The notes below the pieces were generated by a model, which worked only from the letters and a program-made list of their open reading frames with translations, did no database searches and had not been told where the DNA came from. A stretch of 64,000 bases of DNA from Halomonas sp. (GTDB lineage Bacteria; Pseudomonadota; Gammaproteobacteria; Pseudomonadales; Halomonadaceae): NCBI RefSeq assembly GCF_029263665.1, contig NZ_JAJUFQ010000007.1:62001-126000 (forward strand), read 5' to 3'. How positions within the stretch are numbered: the first letter of the stretch is position 1; every line of letters begins with the position of its first letter. This document shows, piece after piece, positions 29,201 through 38,474 of this stretch. The translations under genes were made by a program, and so were the position numbers.

Positions 29201-29255
29201 CAAACAAGGGAGCCGGGATATTCTCACGAGGTAGGAAATCCATGCTCAGGTCCAT
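26241..29255 (-). CDS. glnE: Bifunctional glutamine synthetase adenylyltransferase/adenylyl-removing enzyme
   Basis: GlnE adds and removes AMP on glutamine synthetase under control of PII and glutamine. The 1004-residue protein has both nucleotidyltransferase domains: the adenylyl-removing N-terminal half with GMGKLGAGELNLSSDIDL, and the adenylyltransferase C-terminal half with GYGKLGGIELGYGSDLDL, each followed by a GlnD-type helical domain. In a loop just before FDLKHDAGGMIDIEF the pentad GSKNT is repeated, from a 15-bp tandem duplication in the DNA at 26602-26631. The start at 29255 has AGGAG upstream. Confidence 0.95.
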   Translation of the reverse strand: MDLSMDFLPRENIPAPLFGALDKAWGQLLSSIEQSDNLAAMRGVEIPSEVYLALEPHRRIQLAKVLTVSRFAGATLVRHPEWLASLDSSGELDAALAPQALKELLDEGLEAAEDEAAMHAVVRRYRRARMLGIVWRDLTRPPGVDAWNTSAAVSRLAEVCVEGVLSWLERHFEPRWGLPAPRRDGSEQRLVVLGMGKLGAGELNLSSDIDLIFAYPEKGETTGGRKALDHVEYFTKLGQKLIAALDAVTSEGFVFRVDMRLRPLGDGGPLVGSFASLASYYQDQGREWERYAMLKARPIAGDIDAGYELLSSLRPFVYRKYLDFGAIESLRELKAMINREVKRKGMESNIKLGSGGIREVEFVVQVFQLIRGGCDTELQVTSLKTALQRLAELGLLPQKVVDELMPDYIFLRDLEHAIQALEDRQTQALPTEHLDQERVAFALGMEGWNELLVCLRAVRDRVRRHFDAVISQPEDDIEEEEEHSEREVWSQLWRGEPNEEEALLLLADGGFEDPDVALKRIRGLSGSRQVQAMQRVAYERLDALMPMLIEAVVASETPDTALERVLPLIEAVLRRTAYLALLRENPDALGHLMRLCSASPWIAEQIARYPVLLDELLTPDTLYTPADKERLADELRQILARIPEEDEESQLEALRVFKHAQVLHVAASDIAGTRHLMKVSDFLTYIAEVVLDAVLAMAWRTLTRKHGFPIGHDGERAGEVPEFLIVGYGKLGGIELGYGSDLDLVFLHDGASQGETDGPRPIDNSVFFTRLGQRIIHLLSAVTPAGSLYEVDMRLRPSGNSGLLVSSMTAFAEYQREQAWTWEHQALVRARVVSGHERLAQHFESIRKEILGRQRDRDELRKEVVQMRHKMRDHLGSKNTGSKNTEENADGEGVTFDLKHDAGGMIDIEFMCQYAVLALSHYTPELLRYSDNMRILEALEETGYLQQEEAVALRQAYLDARAANHRMALTRQPARGDVEAFRHHREAVMATWHKWLEPSSESLS
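26602..26631. repeat. 15-bp tandem duplication inside glnE
   Basis: GTATTTTTAGAACCT occurs twice without a gap (26602-26616 and 26617-26631). It keeps the frame and adds a pentapeptide to a loop of the adenylyltransferase half. The local sequence is much AT-richer than the rest of the gene. Confidence 0.9.
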
Positions 29256-29529
29256 GGCAGCACTCCTTGATCAATGCCTGCGCGCTCTCGCATGACGATA
29301 GAAAGAGCGCTTTAACCTGAGCATACCACCCATGCGCTATAGCGTAGCCTCGATATCCGGGTCGACTTTTGCATGTTCGGCAAGGGCAATGACAGGCAAG
29401 CGATGAACAAGTGAACGGATCAACACCGTGGACTATCTATCAAGTGCTATCCAGCAGCTGCTATCCGCTCCTGGCAGCCAGCCATGTCGAGTGGCCACCA
29501 GGGGGCATGGAAGGAAAGATTCGGTTCAG

Positions 29530-29904
29530 TTAGATCAGATGATATTTGTCGGCAGCCAGCAGGATCCACGTCAGCCCTGCCATAATCAGTGCCAGCATCA
29601 CTGCTGCCGAGCCGATATCCTTGGCTCGTCCGGAAAGAACATGACGCTCAGGCCCAATCCGATCGACCACGCTTTCGATGGCCGTGTTGACCAGTTCGAC
29701 GATCAGCACCATAAAGCAGCTACCGACGAGAAGAATCCATTCAACGGGCGTATCCCCGATCCACCAGGCCAAAGGTACCAGCACAAGGCACAAGCCAAGT
29801 TCCTGACGAAAGGCGGATTCATTACGGAATGCCGCCTTGAGCCCCTTGAGCGAATAACGAGTGGAATGAACCAAGTGGCGCCAGCCGGTATGTCCGGGCT
29901 TCAT
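29530..29904 (-). CDS. dgkA: Diacylglycerol kinase
   Basis: DgkA phosphorylates diacylglycerol from lipid and membrane-derived oligosaccharide turnover. The 124-residue inner-membrane protein has three membrane helices and the signature ELVNTAIESVVDRIG with catalytic Glu in FRNESAFRQEL. The ATG at 29904 has GAGGAG seven bases upstream; a TTG directly before it also reads in frame. Confidence 0.94.
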   Translation of the reverse strand: MKPGHTGWRHLVHSTRYSLKGLKAAFRNESAFRQELGLCLVLVPLAWWIGDTPVEWILLVGSCFMVLIVELVNTAIESVVDRIGPERHVLSGRAKDIGSAAVMLALIMAGLTWILLAADKYHLI

Positions 29905-29931
29905 CAACTATCTCCTCAGGCAAGGCGTCAG

Positions 29932-31398
29932 TCAGTGTTGGGAAATCATCTGGTCAAGATCCAGGGATACCAGATCCAGGACGCGTGACCAGCTCAGGTA
30001 AGGAGTATTGGATGTGCCGTTGACCAGCACCGTGAACACCCCCCAGCGCTGCCCGGCGGTACGAAAATATCCGCTGAGAGCACGCACGGCCACCGGCTGA
30101 TTCAATGTTCCCGTCTTTACCATCACATGGCTCTGGAATGTCTGCGAGCCTCGCCGCAAGTGACGCATGGGGCCATTGGTAGGAGCCTGCAGGCCAGCAG
30201 CAAAGACCGGGAACAGTTCGCTGCGCCCGTACATGTACTCGAGCACGGAGTTGACTCCCTGTGCCGATGTCTTGTTGCCGGTCGTCAAGCCGCTACCACT
30301 CTCTAGTGTCACAGGCCCATGCCCCGGAATCTTGGCCGCGAAGGCCTCCAGGATTTCTCCAGCCTGGTCGAGCTGCGCCTGGGGCTCTTCCACCAGGTCC
30401 AGTGCCATCAGGTCAGCCATGTAGTTGTTCGAATAATTGAGCATGCGCAGCAGAAGCTCCTGCAGCGGTTTACCATCCACTGCCGCCAAACGGACGGCGT
30501 TCGAGGGTGGCCGTTCGCTGGTCGTGCCATGTCCGCCTTCGACCTTTATACCCGCAAGCTCAAGCATGGCTCCCAGGATCGTGGCTGTCTGAGCCGCAGG
30601 ATCGGCACTGGCACGATAGATTTCCTGAGGCAGTTCATTGATAGCGATCTTTCCCGCCACTCGTAGATGCTCGGTACCATTTTCCTGCACCCGGCTGGCA
30701 ACCAGCCCCGTGGCCCCGTTAGCTCCCTGAGTGGTCACCGTATTGCTGATGCCCATCAGTGGCGTCATGGCATTACAGTCCGTAACTCGGGCAGGCCCCC
30801 CAACAGCCCCAGGGGCTACCTGCACGCACCAGCTGCCATAGTTCACTCCAGAAGAACTCAGCAAGGCGCTGTAGGCATTATCGGAGCGCTCGGCCACTGC
30901 ACAGCGATCAACCGTCCTGCATTCCACCGGACCAAAACGCCACTGGCTGATCAGCAGCTGTCCCGTCACTTGACGAACCCCGGCCTGATACAGGCGCTGA
31001 GTCAAGCGCCACAGGTCCTCGCTGGTCAGTCCAGGGTCACCTCCACCGTCCAGAATCAGATCTCCATTCAGCACGCCATCACCAGTTGGACGCGCAGTAC
31101 TCTTGAGCGTCGTGGTGAAACGATACTGGGGACCTAGGGCATCCAGAATGGCTGCTGCGGTGTAGACCTTGGTCACCGATGCTGGTGTCAGCAGCTTCTC
31201 AGGGGTAATGCTGCCCAGAATTTCTGGCTCTTCAGCACTGTCGCCCAATAAACGTGCTTGAGCACTGATCTGATACCCCTGTTGGCCAAGCTCTTGAAGA
31301 TGTGAAAACCCAGCGGCCTGAACAGAAGATGTGGCAAGCACAGCCAGAGAAACCGCCATGATGGTGGCAAGCCAGGATGATAACGGGCGACAAGGCAT
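29932..31398 (-). CDS. dacB: D-alanyl-D-alanine carboxypeptidase/endopeptidase (PBP4)
   Basis: PBP4 trims and cuts peptidoglycan cross-links in the periplasm. The 488-residue product has a signal peptide (ending SSVQAAG) and the three active-site motifs: SVTK (serine nucleophile and Lys), SNN in LNYSNNYMADL and KTG in VMVKTGTLNQP. The start is the ATG at 31398, preceded by AGGGAA; a longer frame upstream lacks a signal peptide at its end. It is upstream of dgkA with 27 bp between. Confidence 0.93.
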   Translation of the reverse strand: MPCRPLSSWLATIMAVSLAVLATSSVQAAGFSHLQELGQQGYQISAQARLLGDSAEEPEILGSITPEKLLTPASVTKVYTAAAILDALGPQYRFTTTLKSTARPTGDGVLNGDLILDGGGDPGLTSEDLWRLTQRLYQAGVRQVTGQLLISQWRFGPVECRTVDRCAVAERSDNAYSALLSSSGVNYGSWCVQVAPGAVGGPARVTDCNAMTPLMGISNTVTTQGANGATGLVASRVQENGTEHLRVAGKIAINELPQEIYRASADPAAQTATILGAMLELAGIKVEGGHGTTSERPPSNAVRLAAVDGKPLQELLLRMLNYSNNYMADLMALDLVEEPQAQLDQAGEILEAFAAKIPGHGPVTLESGSGLTTGNKTSAQGVNSVLEYMYGRSELFPVFAAGLQAPTNGPMRHLRRGSQTFQSHVMVKTGTLNQPVAVRALSGYFRTAGQRWGVFTVLVNGTSNTPYLSWSRVLDLVSLDLDQMISQH

Positions 31399-31499
31399 AA
31401 GGACTTCCCTGAGGTGAATACGGATATTGCGCCAGCTCCCGGCACAATTGAATATCGAGTCTACCGTGTGATGATGACGGTTTCGACCGAGATACCGCT

Positions 31500-32741
31500 T
31501 CACATGCCCAATACCCACCTCAGCCACAGGATGATAGCCAGGGTGCTCAATGCCATCGACAGCATATTACCGATATAAGGATGGAAGTCGTCGGGCAGTT
31601 GCCCGGAGATCCAGCTGGCCAGAGGCGGCCCTATCAGCGCCCCGGCAAAGGCACTGAGAATGATCACTTCCGGCGCACTACCCAGGCCAACCACGCAGGC
31701 CGGTACAACAGATACCACAGGGACATAAGTGGGATACCAGCCTTTCTCCATCCACTTGCGCCGCCATAATATGATGCCAATGGCGGAAGTCATCACCTGC
31801 CCTACCAGGATCTGTGGCAGCAACAACGAGCCGTAGGCAGGGCCGAGAGGGTTCAGGACAACCGCAAGCAACACCCCCGCAATCAGACCTATCCCCGCCC
31901 ATTCATTACCGTAGAACTGTGACTCGGAAAAGTCCGCCAGGATGCGCCGTACTGTCCACCCTGCGCCAAACCTGGCTTCGCGCCGAGTCCCCTGTTCCAC
32001 CAGCATCTCTTGTGGCTTCACAGGCAAGCGAACCCAGACAGCAATGGCACCACGAAAGACACGATACAGATAGAAGGCAGCTACACTTCCCAGAGCCATG
32101 GCACTCACCCCACCAATTACCGCAGGCCATCCCATCGGAATGCATAGATAGTTGATCAACAGCAATGCCAACGGTGTCACCAGCAGGGGCCCCATGACAG
32201 CACCCAGCATGGCAACCCGCCAGCCTCGGCCCAACAGTAGAACCGTTGCCGCTGGCAAAGAGACAAAAACCACGAAGGTCGGCTGCCAATTCGCGGTGTT
32301 CGTCAGCGTCCAGCCCCACAACAGCTGATTCAGCAGCAGCGAAAATGTGGAAGCAGCAAGTATCCAGGGCCAGAGCCCCGAACCATAGGCAATCGGGAAG
32401 CCCTGCCAGCGACTCCCTCGATATGCTGCAAGCCAGGCGAAAAACGCTCCAATACATAATCCCAGACTCGCCAGTTCATGCTTGTAGAACGTCGGTTCCG
32501 ACATGTCGCCAAGAAACCATCTTCCCCAGGCGAAACCTGAGTCAGATGAAGAGAAATAATCATTATATGCAGGCCAGGCAGACTGCCACGACTGGCCAAG
32601 CTGCTGTGCCAGCAGGCCTAGGCAGCCCACGACTGCGACCAGAGCAGCGGCCGCCATGACATTGACCCAGAGCCACCCTGACTGGAGAGAAGGAGTGGGG
32701 CTACGGACGGCCTCAAGAGACGGACGACCATCATTATCCAT
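31500..32741 (-). CDS. Unknown polytopic membrane protein with internal duplication
   Basis: I do not recognise this 413-residue protein. It has about ten hydrophobic segments. Two halves share a motif: in the first, WFLGDMSEPTFYKHELASLG then a membrane helix; in the second, ILADFSESQFYGNEWAGIGL then a helix, implying an ancient tandem duplication. The start (ATG 32741) has GAGG seven bases upstream. It lies upstream of dacB on the same strand with 101 bp between, so co-transcription is possible. Carrier or channel functions are open. Asp/Glu/Phe-Tyr residues in the repeat motif, just before a membrane helix, are unusual. Confidence 0.7.
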   Translation of the reverse strand: MDNDGRPSLEAVRSPTPSLQSGWLWVNVMAAAALVAVVGCLGLLAQQLGQSWQSAWPAYNDYFSSSDSGFAWGRWFLGDMSEPTFYKHELASLGLCIGAFFAWLAAYRGSRWQGFPIAYGSGLWPWILAASTFSLLLNQLLWGWTLTNTANWQPTFVVFVSLPAATVLLLGRGWRVAMLGAVMGPLLVTPLALLLINYLCIPMGWPAVIGGVSAMALGSVAAFYLYRVFRGAIAVWVRLPVKPQEMLVEQGTRREARFGAGWTVRRILADFSESQFYGNEWAGIGLIAGVLLAVVLNPLGPAYGSLLLPQILVGQVMTSAIGIILWRRKWMEKGWYPTYVPVVSVVPACVVGLGSAPEVIILSAFAGALIGPPLASWISGQLPDDFHPYIGNMLSMALSTLAIILWLRWVLGM

Positions 32742-32867
32742 TTTTGCGCCTCGATAACTGCACACATAAAAATAACGCTCTGTATACAATTATTCGATAT
32801 CACTGGCGACAAAAATTGCAGATTAGTCCACTAGACTATTGTCTATCCCATTTTTTTGTATACGAGA

Positions 32868-33197
32868 CTAGTGAGAGGCAACCGAAGAAAACAGCTGAAT
32901 GATGGCCACACCTCCTACGATCATGGCCATGCCCAGTACTGCGGGAAAATCAGGCTTCTCGCCATAGACAACAATGCCGACCAAGGCAACCAATACAATA
33001 CCGAGCCCCGCCCACAGAGCATAAGCAATGCCCACCGGCACACTGCGCAATACCAGAGCCAACAGATAGAATGCCGTGAGGTAGCCCGCGACCACCAGTA
33101 CGCTGGGCCAGAAACGACTGAACCCCTCGCTGGCCTTCAAGGCTGAAGTCGCAATGACTTCAGCGACGATGGCCAGGGCCAGATATAAGTAACTCAT
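32868..33197 (-). CDS. Small multidrug resistance (SMR) transporter
   Basis: This 109-residue protein has four membrane helices and the SMR signature with the essential Glu in helix one (YLALAIVAEVIATSALK) plus YALWAGLGIVLVALVG in helix three. SMR proteins export quaternary ammonium cations in exchange for protons as antiparallel dimers. Its start overlaps the stop of the PACE-family gene (ATGA), so both are made together. It is EmrE/Qac-like; the substrate is not shown by the sequence. Confidence 0.93.
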   Translation of the reverse strand: MSYLYLALAIVAEVIATSALKASEGFSRFWPSVLVVAGYLTAFYLLALVLRSVPVGIAYALWAGLGIVLVALVGIVVYGEKPDFPAVLGMAMIVGGVAIIQLFSSVASH

Positions 33198-33658
33198 CAG
33201 GCTTCCCTCATGGCTTGCTGTGCTTTCGTGGCTTGCTGTGCCTTTGAAGCCTGCTTCGCAAGGCGCCGCTGCATGACACGATCAAACAGGCTGTTGAAGA
33301 TCATGGCGTAACACAGGAAGAACAACATAAAGCCTGCATCAAGCCAGAATGCCTCGATCAGGCCAATGTTCAACCACCAGGCCACGATGGGCAGGGTGCC
33401 CAGCAGCAAGCCCAGTTCAAACCCCATTGCCTGAGCGAACCGTTGCCCAATGGTTCGCTGGCGAGTCGGTACGAGGCGATCGAAGAACCAGTTCCAGACA
33501 AGATTCCACAGCATGGCGATCGTCGCCAGTCCTGCAGCCAGGATACCAATCTCGCCCAGGCCATGGCCGCTGATGGCACTGGCCAGCGGAGTCACGATCA
33601 CCAACCCACCGAGCTCGAACAATGACATATGAGCCAGACGCTCCTTGAACGAACGCAT
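33197..33658 (-). CDS. PACE-family (AceI-like) efflux protein
   Basis: This 153-residue inner-membrane protein has two bacterial transmembrane pair domains: FELGGLVIVTPL with the conserved Glu, then WNLVWNWFFDRL, and the second copy with GFELGLLLGTLPIVAW and FNSLFDRVMQRR. AceI-type proteins export chlorhexidine, acriflavine or polyamines such as cadaverine. The C-terminal tail has an 18-bp tandem duplication that repeats KAQQA. The start has AGGAGAG upstream. It forms a bicistron with the SMR gene. Confidence 0.88.
   Translation of the reverse strand: MRSFKERLAHMSLFELGGLVIVTPLASAISGHGLGEIGILAAGLATIAMLWNLVWNWFFDRLVPTRQRTIGQRFAQAMGFELGLLLGTLPIVAWWLNIGLIEAFWLDAGFMLFFLCYAMIFNSLFDRVMQRRLAKQASKAQQATKAQQAMREA
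33212..33247. repeat. 18-bp tandem duplication in the PACE C-terminus
   Basis: Two copies of an 18-bp unit (33212-33229 and 33230-33247) differ at a few bases and encode KAQQAT and KAQQAM. They lie at the very end of the PACE gene, outside the membrane domains. Confidence 0.85.
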
Positions 33659-33722
33659 GGAATTCTCTCCTTTGACGTTAAGCGACAGCAGGATAAGCCA
33701 AGGAGATTCTAGTGCTATTCTT

Positions 33723-33746
33723 GATAGTATCCAGCTAGATACTATC
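33723..33746. promoter_or_regulatory. Perfect palindrome in the LysR/PACE divergent promoter
   Basis: GATAGTATC and GATACTATC are a perfect 9-bp inverted repeat with a 6-base spacer (CAGCTA), 31 bp before the LysR start and 65 bp before the PACE start. It is a strong candidate operator for the adjacent LysR regulator, acting on both promoters. A T-N11-A core can be read within it. Confidence 0.7.
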
Positions 33747-33776
33747 TAAAAATCAGATAGGTTAGGTAATCTCATC

Positions 33777-34673
33777 ATGCATTGGACATTGGACCAGCTA
33801 GAGCTATTCACCGCTTGTGCCGAACGAGGCTCATTTTCCGCAGCAGCACGCCATCTTGGCAGGGCGCAATCTGCGGTAAGCATGGCCATTGCCAACCTGG
33901 AACTGGACCTTGGCTGCGAGTTGTTTGACCGGAGTACGCGATCTCCCACCCTGACCGCCGCGGGTGAAGCGCTTTTACCTGAAGCCCATGCAGTGCTCAC
34001 TCAATGCCAACGCCTGAATGCCCGTGCCCATACCCTGGCACTGGGAGAAGAACCCCGTCTGGTGGTCGCCATTGATGAAGCTCTGGTGGAAATGCCCCCG
34101 GTAGACGCAACCCTCGAGGCACTGGCAACGCACTACCCCGCGCTTTCTCTGACGCTATTGTACGGTGCCCAGGGCGATGTATCCGGCTGGGTCCAGGATG
34201 GAACGGCCAATCTGGGAATCCTGCTCAGCCATGAACGTACACCAGGTGCACTGGAAAACCATTGCATTGCCCTGCTTCGCCAACACTGGGTGGTGGGGGC
34301 ATCACACCCCCTGGCGAGCCTGCCCCACGTCACCCCCAGTGATCTTGCCCAACACCGACAACTGATGATGGCACCGCGCCGCTACCAGCCTTCCAGCACA
34401 CAGGCACCTCCCTTGAGCAGCCAGTGTTGGCGCCTGAACAGCTTCTATTCGATGGCCGAACTGGCGACCCGCGGCCTTGGCTGGGCTATCGTGCCTGAAC
34501 ATATCGCTCACTATCCGCCCTTTCGGCATCGCCTCACCCAACTGACCAGTGCCACGCTAGGAGAAGCGCCCAGCATCGAAGTGGATACTGTCACTCGCCG
34601 GGATGCTGGCCAGGGGCCCATCGCCACCTGGCTGCAACAGACGCTGCGAGAACGTTTCAGAGATCTGGCATGA
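33777..34673 (+). CDS. LysR-family regulator of the PACE-SMR genes (AceR-like)
   Basis: This 298-residue regulator has the LysR winged helix (MHWTLDQLELFTACAERGSFSA and GRAQSAVSMAIANLELDLG) and a C-terminal effector-binding domain. It is divergent from the PACE-SMR genes with a 118-bp gap, the usual place for the activator of an AceI-type gene. Its 3' end overlaps the convergent methyltransferase gene by 17 bp. The link to the exporters is inferred. Confidence 0.85.
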   Translation: MHWTLDQLELFTACAERGSFSAAARHLGRAQSAVSMAIANLELDLGCELFDRSTRSPTLTAAGEALLPEAHAVLTQCQRLNARAHTLALGEEPRLVVAIDEALVEMPPVDATLEALATHYPALSLTLLYGAQGDVSGWVQDGTANLGILLSHERTPGALENHCIALLRQHWVVGASHPLASLPHVTPSDLAQHRQLMMAPRRYQPSSTQAPPLSSQCWRLNSFYSMAELATRGLGWAIVPEHIAHYPPFRHRLTQLTSATLGEAPSIEVDTVTRRDAGQGPIATWLQQTLRERFRDLA

Positions 34674-35367
34674 ATTCGGCGCCCGGCAATAGCCCAGGCC
34701 GGTAATCGAGTTGAACTACCAGATGCCACAGCGGTTGGCCACTGGCTTGATACTTGCGTTCGAAATGAGTCAAGGGATCGTCGCCTGGGTCGAAAGGCCC
34801 CAGCGGAGCCGTGACACCAGAAGCCTGTGCAACGGCAATGGCAAACTCCTCTATATACAGACGCCAGTTGGAGCGCACTTCTAGACGCCCCCCCAAGCCT
34901 ACGATAGCGGGAAACACCGGATGGCCGTGCCAGCGCATCTTGAGCTGCACCGACTTGGGGTAGGGGTTGGGGTAGAGAAGATAGTGCCTTTCCGGCTTCC
35001 ATCCTCCAGCCAGCGCCAGACGCCAGAAATCCACCAGATCAGCTCTCACCAGCAGCGCATTGTCCGGCAACTCACCATGGTCTCTAGACAGGCGATCTGC
35101 ACTGCGATCGACACCAATGACACTGTATTCAGGAAAACGCATGGCCAGCTTGCGAGTCGACAAGCCTACCCCACAGCATGAATCAAGGATAAACCCTCGG
35201 CTCTTCTGGGCTCTACGCCAAGCATCAGCCTGTTCGAAAGCTGCACGCGTATGGCCCGCAATTGGCTTGCGCCAGACATGGGACAACGCTCGGCCAACCC
35301 TGCGAGTCAAATCCTCATGCGGCGTGGTCTGACCCGAACTGATCGGGCGACTATGGAACTGAGTCAT
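34657..35367 (-). CDS. TrmB-like SAM-dependent methyltransferase
   Basis: This 236-residue protein resembles tRNA (guanine-N7) methyltransferase TrmB: SAM motif DSCCGVGLSTRKLAM, acidic ribose contact VIGVDRS and the C-terminal LTHFERKYQ. In TrmB the catalytic loop is PDPWHK; here it reads NPYPKS, so the active site has changed. A genome usually also has a true trmB, so this may be a divergent paralogue with another substrate. I take the ATG at 35367 (MTQFHSRPISS) over a much longer upstream frame. Confidence 0.75.
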   Translation of the reverse strand: MTQFHSRPISSGQTTPHEDLTRRVGRALSHVWRKPIAGHTRAAFEQADAWRRAQKSRGFILDSCCGVGLSTRKLAMRFPEYSVIGVDRSADRLSRDHGELPDNALLVRADLVDFWRLALAGGWKPERHYLLYPNPYPKSVQLKMRWHGHPVFPAIVGLGGRLEVRSNWRLYIEEFAIAVAQASGVTAPLGPFDPGDDPLTHFERKYQASGQPLWHLVVQLDYRPGLLPGAEFMPDL

Positions 35368-35643
35368 GGCAATCTCGTCGTACTTACACAGCCCCGGCAA
35401 AAAAAGACATGAACATGGTTCATCCTCTTCCTGTACGGGGAAAATCCATTGATAGCGGGAAGTGTAATGCGAACACCATCCAAATACCCGTGACGCACAC
35501 TCAAGGTGCAGCGGTTTCGTTACTGCACCACGCATGACGTCAACCAGACCAAATGCTAAGATTCTTGGCCTGCAATCCTCTCCCGTGGCAATATCGAACG
35601 GCGTTTTGCTTCATTTTCCCGATTTATTGACGAGGACCCCGGC

Positions 35644-37560
35644 TTGTCACATCTACCTGTGATCGTGGGCATGGGCGGCGTTAACCCGGCCGGCCGAACC
35701 TCGGGCCACCAGGCCTTTCGCCGCACTGTGCTCGATGCCTTGCCCAAGGCTGAGCAGGCCCGCACTCTGCTGGGCCTGGCGGCGATGATGCGCCTGGCCA
35801 GCCGTGACGCTGACCAGCGCTGGTATGACGCTTCCGGCCAAGAGCTGGATGCCGAGGCTCTGGTCGCAGCTACCCGTGACCATGTGCTCAACCACACCCT
35901 GATTCGTCGCATTGAAGATCCACGCTTCGGTGCTGAAGGACTACCGGCCAACCGTGCTGCCAGCCTGGCGTTGGATGCACCGTTGACCTTCCGTGTGCGT
36001 CGCCGCCAGCTACCCGCTGAGCTGCCGCCTACCTGGCAGGTCCGCGAACTGGACCGCCACAACATGGAAGTCACGGTTCCCGCCGGGAACATGGATGTCA
36101 TGCTGCCGGAATCTCGTCCGGCCCAGGTGCGTACTGCCGGCCAACTCCCTACCGGCTTCGATGCCAGCCAGCTGTATCGCAGCGTCCATCACCCCAAGGG
36201 ACTGTCCATGTCCGTATTCGCTGCCAGCGACTGCCTGGGCAACAGCGGCCTGGAATGGGATATCCTGCGCGACCGGCTCGATCCGGATAGCATCAGCGTC
36301 TACGCCGGCAATTCCATCGGCCAGCTCGATGAAGAAGGCTGGGGTGGGCTACTGCAGAGCTTCGTCTCCGGCAAGCGCGCGACCTCCAAGCAGATGCCGT
36401 TGGGCTACGGTCAGATGCCGGCAGACTTCCTCAACGCCTATGTCCTTGGCAGTGTCGGGGCTACTGGCGCTGCCCTCGGTGCCTGCGCCAGCTTCCTGTA
36501 TAACCTGCGTCTGGGCATCGAGGACATTCGCGCAGGCCGCTCCCGCGTGGTCATGGTAGGAACGGCAGATGCTCCTATCACACCAGAGGTGATCGAAGGC
36601 TTCCGTGTCATGGGCGCTCTCGCCGATGATGACAGTCTCAAGGCCCTGGACGCCCTGGAACTGCTCACCGACGCAGACTACCAGCGCGCCAGCCGTCCTT
36701 TCGCTCTCAACTGCGGCTTCACCATGGGCGAAGCCAGCCAGTTCGTGATGCTGATGGACGATGCACTGGCACTGGAAGTTGGCGCCGAGATCCTCGGAAG
36801 TGTGCCGGACGTCTTTGTCAACGCTGACGGCTGGAAGCGCTCTATCTCAGCCCCTGGGATTGGTAATTATGTCACCCTGGGCAAGGCCTGTGCCCTGGTT
36901 CGCGACATGCTGGGAGAGAAGGCGTTGCGTGAGCGCACCTACCTCCATGCCCACGGCACCTCGACACCGAAAAATCGTACTACCGAATCCCATGTATTCG
37001 ATGCCGTGGCCAAGGCCAACGGCATCCATGACTGGCCAGTCGTCGCCATCAAAGCCTACCTCGGCCATTCTCAGGGCAGTGCAGCAGGCGACCAGTTGGT
37101 CAACGCCCTGGGTAGCTTTGCCTATGGTTTACTGCCAGGCATCAGCACGATCGACCGCATTGCCGACGATGTCTATGCCGAACGTCTGCGCTTCTTCCAG
37201 CACACCATCGAGTTTGATGCCGACGCTTCCTTCATCAATGCCAAAGGCTTCGGTGGCAATAATGCCACTGGTGTCGTGCTGTCGCCCAAGGTGACGGAGC
37301 GCCTGTTGCAGCAGCGTCATGGCGAAGCGGCTGTAGCAGAGTGGCACGAGCGCCGCGAGACGGTCAGGGCCAAGGCCGAGGCTTACCACAACGAGGCCGA
37401 TGCAGGCCATTTCCAGGTTCGCTATCGTTTTGGCGAGGGAGTGCTCGAAGGTCCTGAGCTCGAAGTAGGCAGCGATATCATTCGCATTCCTGGCTATGCC
37501 CAGCCTGTTTCCTTGGATGTGCACAACCCCTTTGGGCGTTTCAACGACGAGGATAGCTGA
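35644..37560 (+). CDS. fabY: Beta-ketoacyl synthase FabY, fatty-acid initiation
   Basis: FabY of Pseudomonas condenses acetyl-CoA with malonyl-ACP and replaces FabH in starting fatty-acid synthesis. The 638-residue size fits FabY (about 630), not FabB/F (about 410). The nucleophile is the Cys in [14 protein letters not shown], and the His residues are in [11 protein letters not shown] and [12 protein letters not shown]. Start is a TTG at 35644 with GAGG eight bases upstream ([18 protein letters not shown]). It overlaps coaD by one base (TGATG). Confidence 0.9.
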   Translation: MSHLPVIVGMGGVNPAGRTSGHQAFRRTVLDALPKAEQARTLLGLAAMMRLASRDADQRWYDASGQELDAEALVAATRDHVLNHTLIRRIEDPRFGAEGLPANRAASLALDAPLTFRVRRRQLPAELPPTWQVRELDRHNMEVTVPAGNMDVMLPESRPAQVRTAGQLPTGFDASQLYRSVHHPKGLSMSVFAASDCLGNSGLEWDILRDRLDPDSISVYAGNSIGQLDEEGWGGLLQSFVSGKRATSKQMPLGYGQMPADFLNAYVLGSVGATGAALGACASFLYNLRLGIEDIRAGRSRVVMVGTADAPITPEVIEGFRVMGALADDDSLKALDALELLTDADYQRASRPFALNCGFTMGEASQFVMLMDDALALEVGAEILGSVPDVFVNADGWKRSISAPGIGNYVTLGKACALVRDMLGEKALRERTYLHAHGTSTPKNRTTESHVFDAVAKANGIHDWPVVAIKAYLGHSQGSAAGDQLVNALGSFAYGLLPGISTIDRIADDVYAERLRFFQHTIEFDADASFINAKGFGGNNATGVVLSPKVTERLLQQRHGEAAVAEWHERRETVRAKAEAYHNEADAGHFQVRYRFGEGVLEGPELEVGSDIIRIPGYAQPVSLDVHNPFGRFNDEDS

Positions 37561-38039
37561 TGACGACTGCCGTCTATCCTGGAACTTTCGATCCCATCAC
37601 CAATGGCCATCTCGACCTGATCGAGCGGGCGGTAAAGCTGTTCGACAAGGTGGTGGTGGCCATTGCAGAAAGCCCCGGTAAATCACCGGCGCTACCCCTC
37701 GAAGCACGCCTGCAATTGACTCGGGACGTCCTCGATGGGTACGACAGCGTTGAAGTGGTCGGATATTCCGGGCTGATGACAGAGTTCATGAAAGCCAACA
37801 ACGCCCGCATACTGCTGCGTGGACTGCGTGCCGTATCCGACTTCGAATATGAATTGCAGTTGGCCAATATGAACCGCGCCCAGATGCCTGACCTGGAAAC
37901 CGTGTTCCTCACCCCTGCACTGGAAAACACTTACATTTCTTCCACCTTGATACGAGAGATTGCCCGTCTAGGCGGCGATATCTCTCAGCATGTGCATCCC
38001 AAGGTCGCCGAGGCGATGCGCAACCATTACAATACCTGA
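37560..38039 (+). CDS. coaD: Phosphopantetheine adenylyltransferase
   Basis: CoaD makes dephospho-CoA from 4'-phosphopantetheine and ATP, the fourth CoA step. The 159-residue product has the nucleotidyltransferase motif [15 protein letters not shown], the [14 protein letters not shown] segment and [10 protein letters not shown]. It shares the TGATG junction with fabY, coupling CoA and fatty-acid supply; coaX is at 3600-4439. Confidence 0.97.
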   Translation: MTTAVYPGTFDPITNGHLDLIERAVKLFDKVVVAIAESPGKSPALPLEARLQLTRDVLDGYDSVEVVGYSGLMTEFMKANNARILLRGLRAVSDFEYELQLANMNRAQMPDLETVFLTPALENTYISSTLIREIARLGGDISQHVHPKVAEAMRNHYNT

Positions 38040-38102
38040 CTAAACCACTTGGACTTTGGCGGCAATCCGCCACCCACTGCAGCGCGATGGCATGTTGCCT
38101 GA

Positions 38103-38411
<309 letters not shown>

Positions 38412-38474
38412 TCAAGGCGGAGACGGGAGTTGCCTGTACGGCGTCCCCTTACTTGCCCAGGGAAGGGGTTCACT

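Noticed and set aside
35368..35535. Longer N-terminal frame for the TrmB-like gene
   Set aside because: The extra residues have no similarity to the family and the shorter start has a usable ribosome site.
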